A DNA stretch of 64,000 nt from Niallia endozanthoxylica. GTDB taxonomy: Bacteria; Bacillota; Bacilli; Bacillales; Cytobacillaceae. The stretch lies in assembly GCF_008710145.1 (NCBI RefSeq), contig NZ_VYKL01000039.1, positions 1-64,000 on the forward strand, given 5' to 3'. A program made the translations under genes and the position numbers. Under the pieces are notes generated by a model. That model was not told where the DNA came from. It did not search any database and saw only the letters and a list, made by a program, of their open reading frames with translations. Below are positions 17,034 to 24,677 of the stretch, in pieces. Numbering within the stretch: the stretch's first letter is position 1; every line of letters starts with the position of its first letter.

Positions 17034-18050
17034 TTATAAGACGACATAGTTGTTTTCCTGAATTTGTTGTAGATCATTGGCTATGGGTGTTTCCATCATT
17101 TGTTTTACTTGGTCCAAATTACTTGTCTTCCCAAGGGCCCACATCAGTTTCGTGACAATCGCTTCTGTATTCATATCCCTTGAGGAAATAATGAATTTTT
17201 TAGATAGCTTTCTTCCAACTTCATACCTTTGTAAGTCAGTCCCCTCCTCAAGACATTGAGTTGTAATCACAACGGCAACCCCAGCATCTATTAGTTCATT
17301 TATCTTTGGAAGGAGATTTCTCTTTTCAAATGGAATCCCTCCATTTCCGTAACTCTCTATGACTACACCTCGATAAGACTGTTTGATATAATCAAAAATC
17401 TCTGGTGTTATTCCAGGAAAAAGCTTTAATACAAACACATTGCTGCATATTGAAGTATCCAACTTTAAGGGACCGCTCTTACTTACCGGGATATGGGTTA
17501 AATAAACTACCTCTGAACCCTCTATACGAGCGATGTAGGGATAATTAATACTCATAAAGGCATTATCACTTTTTGATCGTACTTTAACCGCTCGCGTTCC
17601 ACTAATCACCTTTCCATCAAAAACAACATACACTCCAGAAACATTCTCACAAGCGAACCTAATCGCATCAATCATATTCTTCTTCGCATCCGTTCCGTCA
17701 AAATCAATAGGAACCATAGATCCCGTTATGATTACCGGTTTGTCTAAGCTTTGGAGTATATAGGACAGTGCCGCTGAAGTATACCCTAACGTATCCGTCC
17801 CATGGGTAATGACAAACCCATCATACTGGTCATATTTGCTATAAATGGTTCGAGCAATTTCCAGCCAGTATTCCGGTTGCATATTTGTACTATCTAAATT
17901 CATTAAATTCATACTATGGAGCAATAACTCTTCGTTATTTTCAGGTAAATAACCAACCAAATCCTTATCTGTAATCCCTGGTGTGAGTCCTTCTTTTCCT
18001 TGAACCGAAGCAATCGTGCCACCTGTAGCAAGTAAAAGTATTCTTTTCAT
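17034..18050 (-). CDS. ansA: L-asparaginase, type I cytoplasmic, copy 1
   Basis: Hydrolyses asparagine to aspartate, feeding AnsB. 338 residues without a signal peptide. Catalytic threonine motif LLATGGTIASV at the N-terminus, second motif ITHGTDTLGYTSAAL near 85 and a conserved lysine region GTDAKKNMIDA. The ATG at 18050 is preferred over the GTG at 18059 because AAAGGTGG lies directly ahead of it. A near-identical-length paralogue lies upstream at 18317-19312. Confidence 0.93.
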   Translation of the reverse strand: MKRILLLATGGTIASVQGKEGLTPGITDKDLVGYLPENNEELLLHSMNLMNLDSTNMQPEYWLEIARTIYSKYDQYDGFVITHGTDTLGYTSAALSYILQSLDKPVIITGSMVPIDFDGTDAKKNMIDAIRFACENVSGVYVVFDGKVISGTRAVKVRSKSDNAFMSINYPYIARIEGSEVVYLTHIPVSKSGPLKLDTSICSNVFVLKLFPGITPEIFDYIKQSYRGVVIESYGNGGIPFEKRNLLPKINELIDAGVAVVITTQCLEEGTDLQRYEVGRKLSKKFIISSRDMNTEAIVTKLMWALGKTSNLDQVKQMMETPIANDLQQIQENNYVVL

Positions 18051-18119
18051 AACGGCCACCTTTCTAATCCCTACGTAAGTAATTTATTTTCCTTCTAAGT
18101 TAAGGCATAACAGAAGTTT

Positions 18120-18180
18120 CCTATAACATTACGCGTACTTTTTTATCAAAAACCAATGCACAAGTACGCAAAACGCGTAC
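18120..18180 (-). promoter_or_regulatory. ansA1 promoter with candidate AnsR operators
   Basis: On the minus strand a -35 TTGATA (18144-18149) and a -10 TTATAG (18121-18126) are separated by 17 bases, and an ACGCGTA palindrome lies inside the spacer (18130-18137). Just upstream is an inverted repeat GTACGC/GCGTAC (18164-18180). Binding at either would block RNA polymerase. Similar TACGCG motifs precede the second asparaginase. Confidence 0.55.
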
Positions 18181-18192
18181 AACTGTGCATAA

Positions 18193-18213
18193 AATACCAA
18201 ATGTTTTGGTATT
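18193..18213 (-). terminator. ansA2 terminator
   Basis: Perfect stem AATACCAAA/TTTGGTATT with a 3-base loop between the two asparaginase genes. It is flanked by A/T runs and may work in both directions. It implies the two ansA genes are separate transcripts. Confidence 0.65.
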
Positions 18214-18316
18214 TTTTAAAAAGCATATATGTTAAACCCTTTTTTAAAAAAACACTTTGAATTCAAGGAAACAGAATCTTGTCATTAAGGACATTATGTT
18301 CTAATTTTTTATTACA

Positions 18317-19312
18317 TTATTTGGTGGGGGTTATGTCATAGGCAATAGGTGTTGCCATGATTTTTTTTACCTGTTCAGGTTCATTTGTCTGACCTAATGC
18401 CCACATTAATTTTGGAATAATCGCTTCTGTATTCATATCCCTTGTACGAATGATCATGTCCTCCGGCACTTTCCGGCTTACCTCGTACAAGCCCAAATCT
18501 TCACCTTCCTCGAGAACTTGGGTTGTAAAGACCACCGTAATACCTGAATGGATAAGTTCATGAATTTTTTGGACTAAGCTTCTTTCTTGAAAGGGGATTC
18601 CACCCGTTCCAAATGTTTCAATAACGATCCCTTTGTATAAGTTCTTTATGTAATCAAAAAGCTCAGGCTTCGTTCCTGGATGCAGTTTTAATAATAAAAC
18701 ATCCGGGCAAATAGAAGAATTAAATTTCATTTTCTTATCTTTTACAAAAGGAATCTTCCTTTGATAGGAAACCTCTGATTGATTCACACGAGCAATATAC
18801 GGGAAATTAATGCTTTCAAATGCATCGTAGCTTTTCGTCCTTAATTTGACTACTCTTGTACCGATGATGACCAATCCACCAAAAACAGTAAAGACACCAC
18901 CTACATCTTCACACGCAAATCGAACGGCATCGTTAATATTTGTTTTCGCATCAGTCCGCTTGTAATGAATGGGAATTTGAGACCCTGTTATGACAACAGG
19001 CTTGGCAAGGTTCTGTAACATATACGACAGGGCTGCGGACGTATATGCCATTGTATCTGTTCCATGAGTAATAACAAATCCATCATACCTATCATAATGT
19101 TCGTTAACTGCTTCGGCTATTTTAACCCAAGATTCTGGTTGCATATTTGTACTATCTACATTCATTAAGGTTTTACATTCGACCTTATATCTATCATATT
19201 GTTCAGGCAAATAGCTCACTATTTCCTCGGCGGGGATTTCTGGATATAGCCCTTCTTTCCCTAGTACAGATGCAATAGTACCTCCAGTAGTTAGCAAAAG
19301 TATTTTTTTCAT
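18317..19312 (-). CDS. L-asparaginase, type I cytoplasmic, copy 2
   Basis: 331-residue paralogue of the neighbouring AnsA, more than half identical by eye. Active-site motifs TTGGTIASV and ITHGTDTMAYTSAAL are conserved, as is DSTNMQPESW. No signal peptide. The ATG at 19312 is chosen because AAAAGGGGA precedes it; an upstream ATG at 19336 would add eight residues but lacks a ribosome site. It has its own promoter region facing ansR and a terminator behind it. Whether the two enzymes differ in affinity or substrate (asparagine versus glutamine) is not visible. Confidence 0.9.
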   Translation of the reverse strand: MKKILLLTTGGTIASVLGKEGLYPEIPAEEIVSYLPEQYDRYKVECKTLMNVDSTNMQPESWVKIAEAVNEHYDRYDGFVITHGTDTMAYTSAALSYMLQNLAKPVVITGSQIPIHYKRTDAKTNINDAVRFACEDVGGVFTVFGGLVIIGTRVVKLRTKSYDAFESINFPYIARVNQSEVSYQRKIPFVKDKKMKFNSSICPDVLLLKLHPGTKPELFDYIKNLYKGIVIETFGTGGIPFQERSLVQKIHELIHSGITVVFTTQVLEEGEDLGLYEVSRKVPEDMIIRTRDMNTEAIIPKLMWALGQTNEPEQVKKIMATPIAYDITPTK

Positions 19313-19507
19313 ACGAATTCCCCTTTTTTGAATCATTAAGGCATAATAAATTTAGCCATCTTTTGTTTTTTAATAGTAACAATGCATGATATCATAAAAA
19401 TACTAATGAAGTTAACTTTTATAAGTATTAAGTCTAAGACATTTCAAACCTATTAAAAGCTATTACTACCTTTTTTTGAATCCGCCTCCATTCAACCGCT
19501 CCGAAAA

Positions 19508-19581
19508 TACGCGTTTTGAGAACTTCTGTTTTAATTTTATAGAATTATCAGTAAAATTGCAAGATTTTTATTCAATACGCG
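19508..19581. promoter_or_regulatory. ansA2/ansR intergenic region with TACGCG motifs
   Basis: Two AATACGCG motifs on the plus strand (TACGCG at 19508-19513 and 19576-19581) flank a minus-strand promoter-like pair, -35 TTGCAA and -10 TAAAAT with 17-base spacing. The first reads TACGCGTTTTG, also present on the minus strand at 18170-18180 before ansA1. The shared motif in both asparaginase control regions makes it a good AnsR operator candidate. Confidence 0.5.
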
Positions 19582-19621
19582 AATATTTCACCTTTTCAGG
19601 CCTGCATCTATCAATAATCAA

Positions 19622-19630
19622 TGCTATAAT
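19622..19630 (+). promoter_or_regulatory. ansR promoter, extended -10
   Basis: The plus strand reads TGCTATAAT, an extended -10 box (TATAAT at 19625-19630) without a clear -35. It lies about 30 bases before the ansR start and close to a TACGCG motif, so autoregulation is possible. Confidence 0.5.
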
Positions 19631-19659
19631 GATAATGATAATTTAGGGGGATACAAAAC

Positions 19660-20028
19660 ATGTTAACACGATTAGCTGAATTAAGGAAAAGTAGAAGGTG
19701 GACAATGCAGTATATATCTGATCAGCTTGGAATTGCAAAAAGCACCTATGCAGGATACGAGTCTGGATATCGCGAACCATCACTAGATACGATCAAAAGG
19801 ATTTCAGAATTATATAAAACATCCGTTGACTATTTATTAGAAAGAACAGATGATTCATCCTTCCATCCTGAACAAGTACAGATAAATTTGCCTGTGGAAT
19901 TAACAGATAAAACCCAATGGGCTAAAATTCAACTGGCCATTGACGAAAAGATCATCTCTCCTGAAGAATTGAATCATTTTATTGCGTTTGTACGGGCAAA
20001 ACGGGAAATAGAGGAAAACGGACTTTAA
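19660..20028 (+). CDS. ansR: XRE-family repressor AnsR
   Basis: 122-residue DNA-binding protein with an N-terminal Cro/CI helix-turn-helix (about 1-62), visible in LGIAKSTYAGYESGYREPSL. The C-terminal part ends HFIAFVRAKREIEE. Length and sequence resemble B. subtilis AnsR, the asparaginase/aspartase operon repressor, and the gene is divergent from the ansA genes as expected. Start ATG preceded by AGGGGG. Likely relieved by aspartate, by family knowledge only. Confidence 0.9.
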   Translation: MLTRLAELRKSRRWTMQYISDQLGIAKSTYAGYESGYREPSLDTIKRISELYKTSVDYLLERTDDSSFHPEQVQINLPVELTDKTQWAKIQLAIDEKIISPEELNHFIAFVRAKREIEENGL

Positions 20029-20190
20029 ATAATAGATAGAATAAAAGAAACTTTCATTTTAAGCATAAGATATGTAAAAACATAAACAGCCTAAAATAAA
20101 TTCTGGAATTAAGGAATAGCAAACATACAGAAAAAACACTCCGCAAATTTCTTATTGATTTTTATTGGATAGCTTGTTTAAGATTAAGAG

Positions 20191-20535
20191 TTAAAATTGT
20201 TTAAGGACCTGATTAATCACACATTCCACCCACTGACTCATAGTAATATTCTCTTGTTCTGCTAATAGCTTAACTTCATTCAACCTCTTTATCGGCAGTT
20301 CTAAATTCGTTTTGCGATAAGCACTCCGAACAATAAATAACCCTTCAGCAACCTCAATTGTTCCTTCATTAATAAAAGGCAACAACTGTTCCAAAGTAAA
20401 TGGAAGAGAATTTCGAATTATGTTCTCTCCTGCTTTCATCAAAATATATACACGCTGCTCATGCTCTCGACTCCCTAAGTTTTCAATCCCCCACAATTCA
20501 TAAATAAAATCAATAATCAGAATCATAATATTCAT
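20191..20535 (-). CDS. hypothetical protein, possible ribbon-helix-helix tail
   Basis: A 114-residue protein I do not recognise. The C-terminal third (LELPIKRLNEVKLLAEQ then MSQWVECVINQVLKQF) has the strand-helix-helix pattern of ribbon-helix-helix DNA-binding domains, but this is resemblance only. The start is uncertain: ATG at 20535 or GTG at 20547, neither with a strong ribosome site. It faces away from ansR's end and stands alone. Confidence 0.5.
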   Translation of the reverse strand: MNIMILIIDFIYELWGIENLGSREHEQRVYILMKAGENIIRNSLPFTLEQLLPFINEGTIEVAEGLFIVRSAYRKTNLELPIKRLNEVKLLAEQENITMSQWVECVINQVLKQF

Positions 20536-20647
20536 TTTTCCGGACACAATCAGATTCCAAGGACTGAAACCATTCCTTTGCTTCCAGGATAGAAGAAACT
20601 AGTAAGTAAATTTGATTGATATAAACTTTGATATCAGAGCAAATATA

Positions 20648-20687
20648 AAGAGTGTATTTTGATTAGAACTTTTCAAAACACACTCTT
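20648..20687. terminator. bidirectional terminator-like hairpin
   Basis: Stem AAGAGTGTATTTTGA/TCAAAACACACTCTT with one mismatch and a 10-base loop, flanked by weak T-rich sequence. No gene ends immediately next to it, so its role is unclear. Confidence 0.4.
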
Positions 20688-20782
20688 ATTTATGTAATAG
20701 CAACACCTTTTACTGACATTCTGGAGCATACCATTTTAATTAGGATCGCCATTTTATCTAGAAACTTGTTTTCTATTAGCCT

Positions 20783-20811
20783 TTGAAATTGTAAGCGTTT
20801 TCTATTATAAT
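20783..20811 (+). promoter_or_regulatory. promoter with overlapping cre site
   Basis: -35 TTGAAA (20783-20788), a 17-base spacer and a consensus -10 TATAAT (20806-20811). The spacer contains TTGTAAGCGTTTTCTA (20789-20804), which fits the CcpA cre consensus WTGNNANCGNWNNCWW. Catabolite repression by blocking polymerase is the expected effect on the small genes downstream. Confidence 0.7.
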
Positions 20812-20830
20812 AATAAATGGGTTGGATGGC

Positions 20831-21127
20831 ATGCGTGGCTATCATAGTATCTGGCGTAGGTGGGGCCGATACCGGGAGAAGAATGTAAAATGTCTTTGTA
20901 GTGAGATAGGTAACCTATCCGTTAATCACTGCGAAAAATCAATGATTCAGGATGGTTGGATTTACTTGGAATTCAACGTTCTATTAATAAGTAAGACGGA
21001 ATTTCATTATTGTTTTGTAAATTCAATAAAAATGACGAGCATTTTACAACCGTTAATTTATAATGAGGTTAGAATGAATCCTGTGGAAAAGGTTTTCCTA
21101 CATTGTTTTACAGGGAGGAATAAATAG
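20831..21127 (+). CDS. doubtful small ORF ahead of 21127 gene
   Basis: A frame of 98 codons from ATG 20831, directly behind the promoter at 20783. Its start lies only about 12 bases after the expected transcription start and has no good ribosome site. The composition (many Trp, Arg and Cys near the start) is unlike a typical protein. The stop TAG overlaps the GTG of the next gene (TAGTG), which would allow coupling. It may instead be an untranslated leader. Confidence 0.3.
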   Translation: MRGYHSIWRRWGRYREKNVKCLCSEIGNLSVNHCEKSMIQDGWIYLEFNVLLISKTEFHYCFVNSIKMTSILQPLIYNEVRMNPVEKVFLHCFTGRNK

Positions 21128-21393
21128 TGGGTTTTTATGAAAAGTTACCTTCTGATTTTTTAATAGATTTTTATCACGAAATCATGAAAAACCTTGAAAA
21201 GGGACTATTAACGAAAAATATGTATTATGAATTGGGTGTAATTATTTCAGTTGCTAGCCAAAGGGGGCTTACATTAGGGAAATCAGGCGATTTCGAACAA
21301 ATGGTGGATCAGAAAACTTTGGAGGATTTTATTCAATTTGCGCATAAATATAACAAAATAAAGGCTGCTTCGGTAACAGTTTGTGGACTTTAA
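21127..21393 (+). CDS. small conserved-looking hypothetical protein
   Basis: 88 residues starting at GTG with an excellent GGGAGGA site seven bases upstream. The N-terminal part KLPSDFLIDFYHEIMKNL is helical and faintly recalls Sda-type sporulation checkpoint proteins, but the protein is longer and I do not assign it. It belongs to the cre-controlled transcript starting near 20818. Confidence 0.6.
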   Translation: MGFYEKLPSDFLIDFYHEIMKNLEKGLLTKNMYYELGVIISVASQRGLTLGKSGDFEQMVDQKTLEDFIQFAHKYNKIKAASVTVCGL

Positions 21394-21435
21394 CCATGCA
21401 GCCACCAATAGAAAGATGAAAAAAAGTTCCGATAC

Positions 21436-21639
21436 TCATAATGTGACAATATAGGATTTGTCATGTTTCTTTTGCATATTATTCATTTTTAGTTTTTGAT
21501 ACCTCGAAATGAGCTCGTCTAACTTCTGACTGTACCAAAGGGTGTCATCACTATTTAACCCCGTTTCTACTGCAATCAAGATCAAAGTCTGCCTCATCTG
21601 ATTGATCCTGTATTCTAATTCACCAACCTCTGTACACAT
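21436..21639 (-). CDS. Spo0E-family aspartyl-phosphate phosphatase
   Basis: 67-residue protein with the Spo0E-like pattern: a first helix ELEYRINQMRQTLILIAVE, then WYSQKLDELISRYQKLK carrying the SQxLD motif. Members dephosphorylate Spo0A~P or related response regulators and delay sporulation. The ATG at 21639 is selected because GGGAGTAGG lies immediately upstream; a longer frame to 21717 has no ribosome site. Single gene, convergent with the 21127 gene. Confidence 0.8.
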   Translation of the reverse strand: MCTEVGELEYRINQMRQTLILIAVETGLNSDDTLWYSQKLDELISRYQKLKMNNMQKKHDKSYIVTL

Positions 21640-22038
21640 CTTCCTACTCCCTTGATTCCTATTCGCTTTTATTTGTTTATCACATGAATTAATTAGTATA
21701 CAAGTAATATTATGCAAAAAATTCTAGAAAATTGGAAGACACATGACAAAAATTCTTATGATCTGATAAAACCAATTCGTTTTGCCATGTTGTATTCTCC
21801 TTCTAATTTTCAATTCTAGGTTCTTCACTTTTTATACACAAATACCCCAAGTACTATCGTGATCTTCCTGACAAAAATAAATCTTTTAAAAAGAAATCAT
21901 TTTCAATCACTTCATAAAAAATGTACACGTTTTTCTGTTTTTTATGTACATCATCAATTTTGGAACATCACAGTGTCCTATACTGGTTTTATATTTTTAG
22001 ATACTCAATGAAATAAAAAATATAGAAAACAAATATAG

Positions 22039-22081
22039 AAACAAAAGAACCTTAGTTTTCTATTAAGGTAACCTTTTGTTT
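22039..22081. terminator. hairpin, possible terminator
   Basis: Arms AAACAAAAG/CTTTTGTTT enclosing CCTTA/TAAGG. It overlaps the end of the decayed frame at 22063-22242, so it may be the old terminator of that gene. The remainder of 21718-22038 shows nothing recognisable. Confidence 0.4.
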
Positions 22082-22242
22082 CCACTGAATCTATAGGTTA
22101 GGGCTGACGGAGCAACTTTCTCTTTTGAAATGGCTTCAATAATGGGATCAACTGCAGCAAAAAGCAAAAAATCTTGAATAGTAACGGCATAATAATGAAC
22201 AAAATCATTAACTACACATACCAAGACCCTAGTGTCGATTAA
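22063..22242 (-). pseudogene. decayed coding fragment, family unknown
   Basis: A 59-codon open stretch on the minus strand, bounded upstream by an in-frame TGA (22243-22245), with protein-like content: VLVCVVNDFVHYYAV, then FLLFAAVDPIIEAISKEK, ending SALTYRFSGNKRLP. There is no start codon with a ribosome site. Before the stop the same frame continues briefly, suggesting a broken longer gene. I do not recognise the family. Confidence 0.35.
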
Positions 22243-22349
22243 TCACTTGGATCTTTTCACATATCATGAGATTAAAGTTTTATTCAAAAAAATGTTATCC
22301 TCATTATCTTCCTGTAACAGGATATAAGGAACACCTATTTAAAAAAATG

Positions 22350-22502
22350 TTAACTTATTTTAGAAGGCACATTATAATCAACCAGTTCGGTTAAAATCTT
22401 ATAATCTTCAATTTCCTTGAAAGCCTGTCTTGCTTCTTCTTCCTCTTCAAATTCGAGCATACTAATAGTTTCAGAATTTGAAAAGATTGTGATTACCCAC
22501 AT
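22350..22502 (-). CDS. 50-residue small protein
   Basis: A short gene with a clear CGGAGG site ten bases before ATG 22502 and no stops over 50 codons. The peptide begins MWVITIFSNSETISML, continues with the acidic helix FEEEEEARQAFKEIEDYKIL and ends in LVDYNVPS. The strand-helix-strand layout and sequence style match short uncharacterised Bacillus proteins that I recall without names. Function unknown. Confidence 0.65.
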   Translation of the reverse strand: MWVITIFSNSETISMLEFEEEEEARQAFKEIEDYKILTELVDYNVPSKIS

Positions 22503-22717
22503 ATATAATGTTCCTCCGTATTCATTCTACACAAAAATCCATAAGGGCTTATGCATTTTGAAATTTTAGACCATTCTGTATGGAATGTTCCCTTTTTATC
22601 TAAGTAGTGATATATATGCGCCCTAAAATAATCTTTCGCTAGAAACATTTGCCACAGCAGCTATCACAGTATACCAATACACTAGAGAACACTAGAACAT
22701 TATCTAATATTTGTTTA

Positions 22718-23668
22718 TTAGTTCTTCTCCAACAACTCAATAATCACCTTATATTCTGAAACGGTATCCATATAGGCATAGCGGCCTTTTCCGTTATAGA
22801 AGTTACCTCTTTGAATGACTGGGTAACCTAGTTTTTCCAGTTTTTCAATTTTTCCGTCCATATCTTGCACGACAAAAGAAATATGGTGGACTCCTTCTCC
22901 GTGTTCTTTTAAATGTTTTTTCCATGTACTCGGGGCACTGCCCGGTTCTATCAATTCAATTTCTAGTAACGGTGTTTTAATAAACATATACCTGGAATCT
23001 GCATCTGTTGGTTCCCCTTCAAATTCCACTTGGCATATTTCTCTCGGTCCAGATTGAATTATATTCGGTTTTTCAACGCCAAGCAGGGTACAATAAGCAT
23101 CTGCAACTTTATCGAGATCCTTAACCACAAAAGCCAGTTGTTCCACTTTAGTTGTACCTAATAATAGTTCTCCATCTAGCCCAGGATCTATAATCGGTTG
23201 TGGTTCATCACGCTCAAGAAGTTCGAAAAGTGTTTTATATTGATCGAATGAATCAGCATACGCATAGCGACCATTACTTGCTGTAAATTCCCCTGTTTGC
23301 AGAACATGCAGTTGATGTTCTGTCAGGCTCTTTACGCCTTCCTTCATGGACCCTACATCTAAAGCGAAGTGATGAATCCCCTCCCCCACTTCATCTAAAA
23401 ATTCACGCATCGTGCCGGGATTGTGATCAGGCTCAATTAATTCAATTTGAACCCCTTCTGTATTAATGAACACTAATTTGCTACGAGATTCGGTTGGCTC
23501 ACTGCGAAAAACAACTTTCGAAATGTCACTTGTTCCTGTTAAAAACCAATCTGGTTTCTTAATCCCCAATAACTTTGCAAATGCTTCCGACACTTTCTCA
23601 ATATCATGAACAACAAAAGCTATTTGGTTTATTTCGTTATTCCCTAAAATAGGTGATGCTTTAATCAT
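22718..23668 (-). CDS. two-domain VOC (glyoxalase-fold) protein
   Basis: 316 residues made of two similar VOC modules. The first runs about 1-150 (INQIAFVVHDIEKV, EGIHHFALDV, VQIELIEPDHNPGT). The second runs about 165-316 (VEQLAFVVKDLDKV, EGVHHISFVVQDM, LEIELIEPGSAPST). In each, the first metal-ligand histidine of methylmalonyl-CoA-epimerase-type proteins appears as glutamine (NQIAF, EQLAF), while the HH and the glutamate are kept. The ATG at 23668 follows GGGGGGAGGG; an upstream frame lacks a site. Last gene of the long catabolic operon. Possibly an isomerase, epimerase or dioxygenase; the reaction is unknown. Confidence 0.8.
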   Translation of the reverse strand: MIKASPILGNNEINQIAFVVHDIEKVSEAFAKLLGIKKPDWFLTGTSDISKVVFRSEPTESRSKLVFINTEGVQIELIEPDHNPGTMREFLDEVGEGIHHFALDVGSMKEGVKSLTEHQLHVLQTGEFTASNGRYAYADSFDQYKTLFELLERDEPQPIIDPGLDGELLLGTTKVEQLAFVVKDLDKVADAYCTLLGVEKPNIIQSGPREICQVEFEGEPTDADSRYMFIKTPLLEIELIEPGSAPSTWKKHLKEHGEGVHHISFVVQDMDGKIEKLEKLGYPVIQRGNFYNGKGRYAYMDTVSEYKVIIELLEKN

Positions 23669-23710
23669 GGGATACCCTCCCCCCTTTTTCAATTAGATTA
23701 GTCCACTCTC

Positions 23711-24496
23711 TTAGAGACCACGTACGGCTAAACCACCATCACTTGAGATTACTTCTCCTGTAATGGCCCGCGCTTCGTCAGAGGCCAATAATACATATGC
23801 GGCAACGTGATCTTCCGGCATCTGTGCGAGTTGAAGAGGGTTTCGTTTTTTAATACTTTTTGCTTTCGTCTCATTATCAACGATTTTAACGAATGGATGA
23901 AGCGGAGGAATCACTGAGAGCTCTGTCAGCGTTCCACCCGGTGCTACTGCATTTACTCGAATATGAGGTGCCAACTCGAAAGCAAGCTGGCGCATCAGTC
24001 CGAGTTGACCATGCTTGCTCGCTGTATACCAAACTCCGCCGCCATCAGGATAGAAACTTGCACCCGACATACTAAAAATAATATTGCCACTTGTTTTTTT
24101 CAGTTCTTCAAGAGCTGCCTTTACACCGAAAAATGTACCTTTTAGGTTAATATTGAGAAGATAATCATACGCTTCTGAAACCGCCTCAGGAGTCACATCG
24201 GCAAATTTAGCAAATCCATCGAATACGCCTGCATTTGCGATGAAAACATCTAATTTGCCGAATTGTTCCACGGTTGCTTGCACCGCTCGTTCATTATCCT
24301 CGTATTTGCTTACATCTCCCTGACATGTAAGAATATGTTCACCAAACTCTTTTTTCATTTTCTCTAACTTTTCTTTAGAGCGGCCGATAATGCCTACCTT
24401 TGCACCTTCTTGAATAAAGCGGCGCGTGACCGCTTCTCCTATTCCAGATGCGCCGCCCGTAATCAACACTACTTTATCTTTTAAGACCATTGACAT
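23711..24496 (-). CDS. SDR dehydrogenase resembling aromatic cis-dihydrodiol dehydrogenases
   Basis: 261 residues with a Rossmann motif ITGGASGIGEAVTRRF near 11 and NAG near 88. The catalytic YTASKHGQLGLMRQLAFEL is near 155-173, followed by APHIRVNAVAPGGTLTEL. This string closely resembles BphB/HcaB cis-2,3-dihydrodiol dehydrogenases, which rearomatise ring diols made by Rieske dioxygenases. The alpha and beta dioxygenase genes are upstream in the same operon. The ATG at 24496 has AAGGAGG nine bases upstream. The exact aromatic substrate is not visible. Confidence 0.82.
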   Translation of the reverse strand: MSMVLKDKVVLITGGASGIGEAVTRRFIQEGAKVGIIGRSKEKLEKMKKEFGEHILTCQGDVSKYEDNERAVQATVEQFGKLDVFIANAGVFDGFAKFADVTPEAVSEAYDYLLNINLKGTFFGVKAALEELKKTSGNIIFSMSGASFYPDGGGVWYTASKHGQLGLMRQLAFELAPHIRVNAVAPGGTLTELSVIPPLHPFVKIVDNETKAKSIKKRNPLQLAQMPEDHVAAYVLLASDEARAITGEVISSDGGLAVRGL

Positions 24497-24525
24497 TGTC
24501 CACAACCTCCTTATTAAATTAATAG

Positions 24526-24665
24526 CTATTTAATGATAAAAATGGCAGGATTTCTCTTATTGATTATCGTTTGATTGATTATGAAAACATACATTGAAAA
24601 GCTTCCATTGCCCATCTTCATTTACGAACATAAAGTTTTGCTTGATTAGAAGTTCTTCAAGCTCG
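24526..24665 (-). pseudogene. decayed dioxygenase beta-subunit fragment
   Basis: Behind the aspartase gene the minus strand encodes FMFVNEDGQWKL, then after a +1 frameshift FIINQTIINKRNPAIFI and a stop. These align with the C-terminus of the intact beta subunit at 26234 (EFIYENGEWKL, FIIDQTTINTRNLAIFV). The DNA is also recognisably related. It is a broken duplicate lacking about three quarters of the gene. Confidence 0.8.
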
Positions 24666-24677
24666 CATCCCTTTGGC

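Noticed and set aside
23711..24496. Fatty-acid 3-oxoacyl-ACP reductase
   Set aside because: The catalytic and C-terminal segments (YTASKHGQLGLMRQLAFEL, RVNAVAPGG) and the Rieske neighbours fit dihydrodiol dehydrogenases better.
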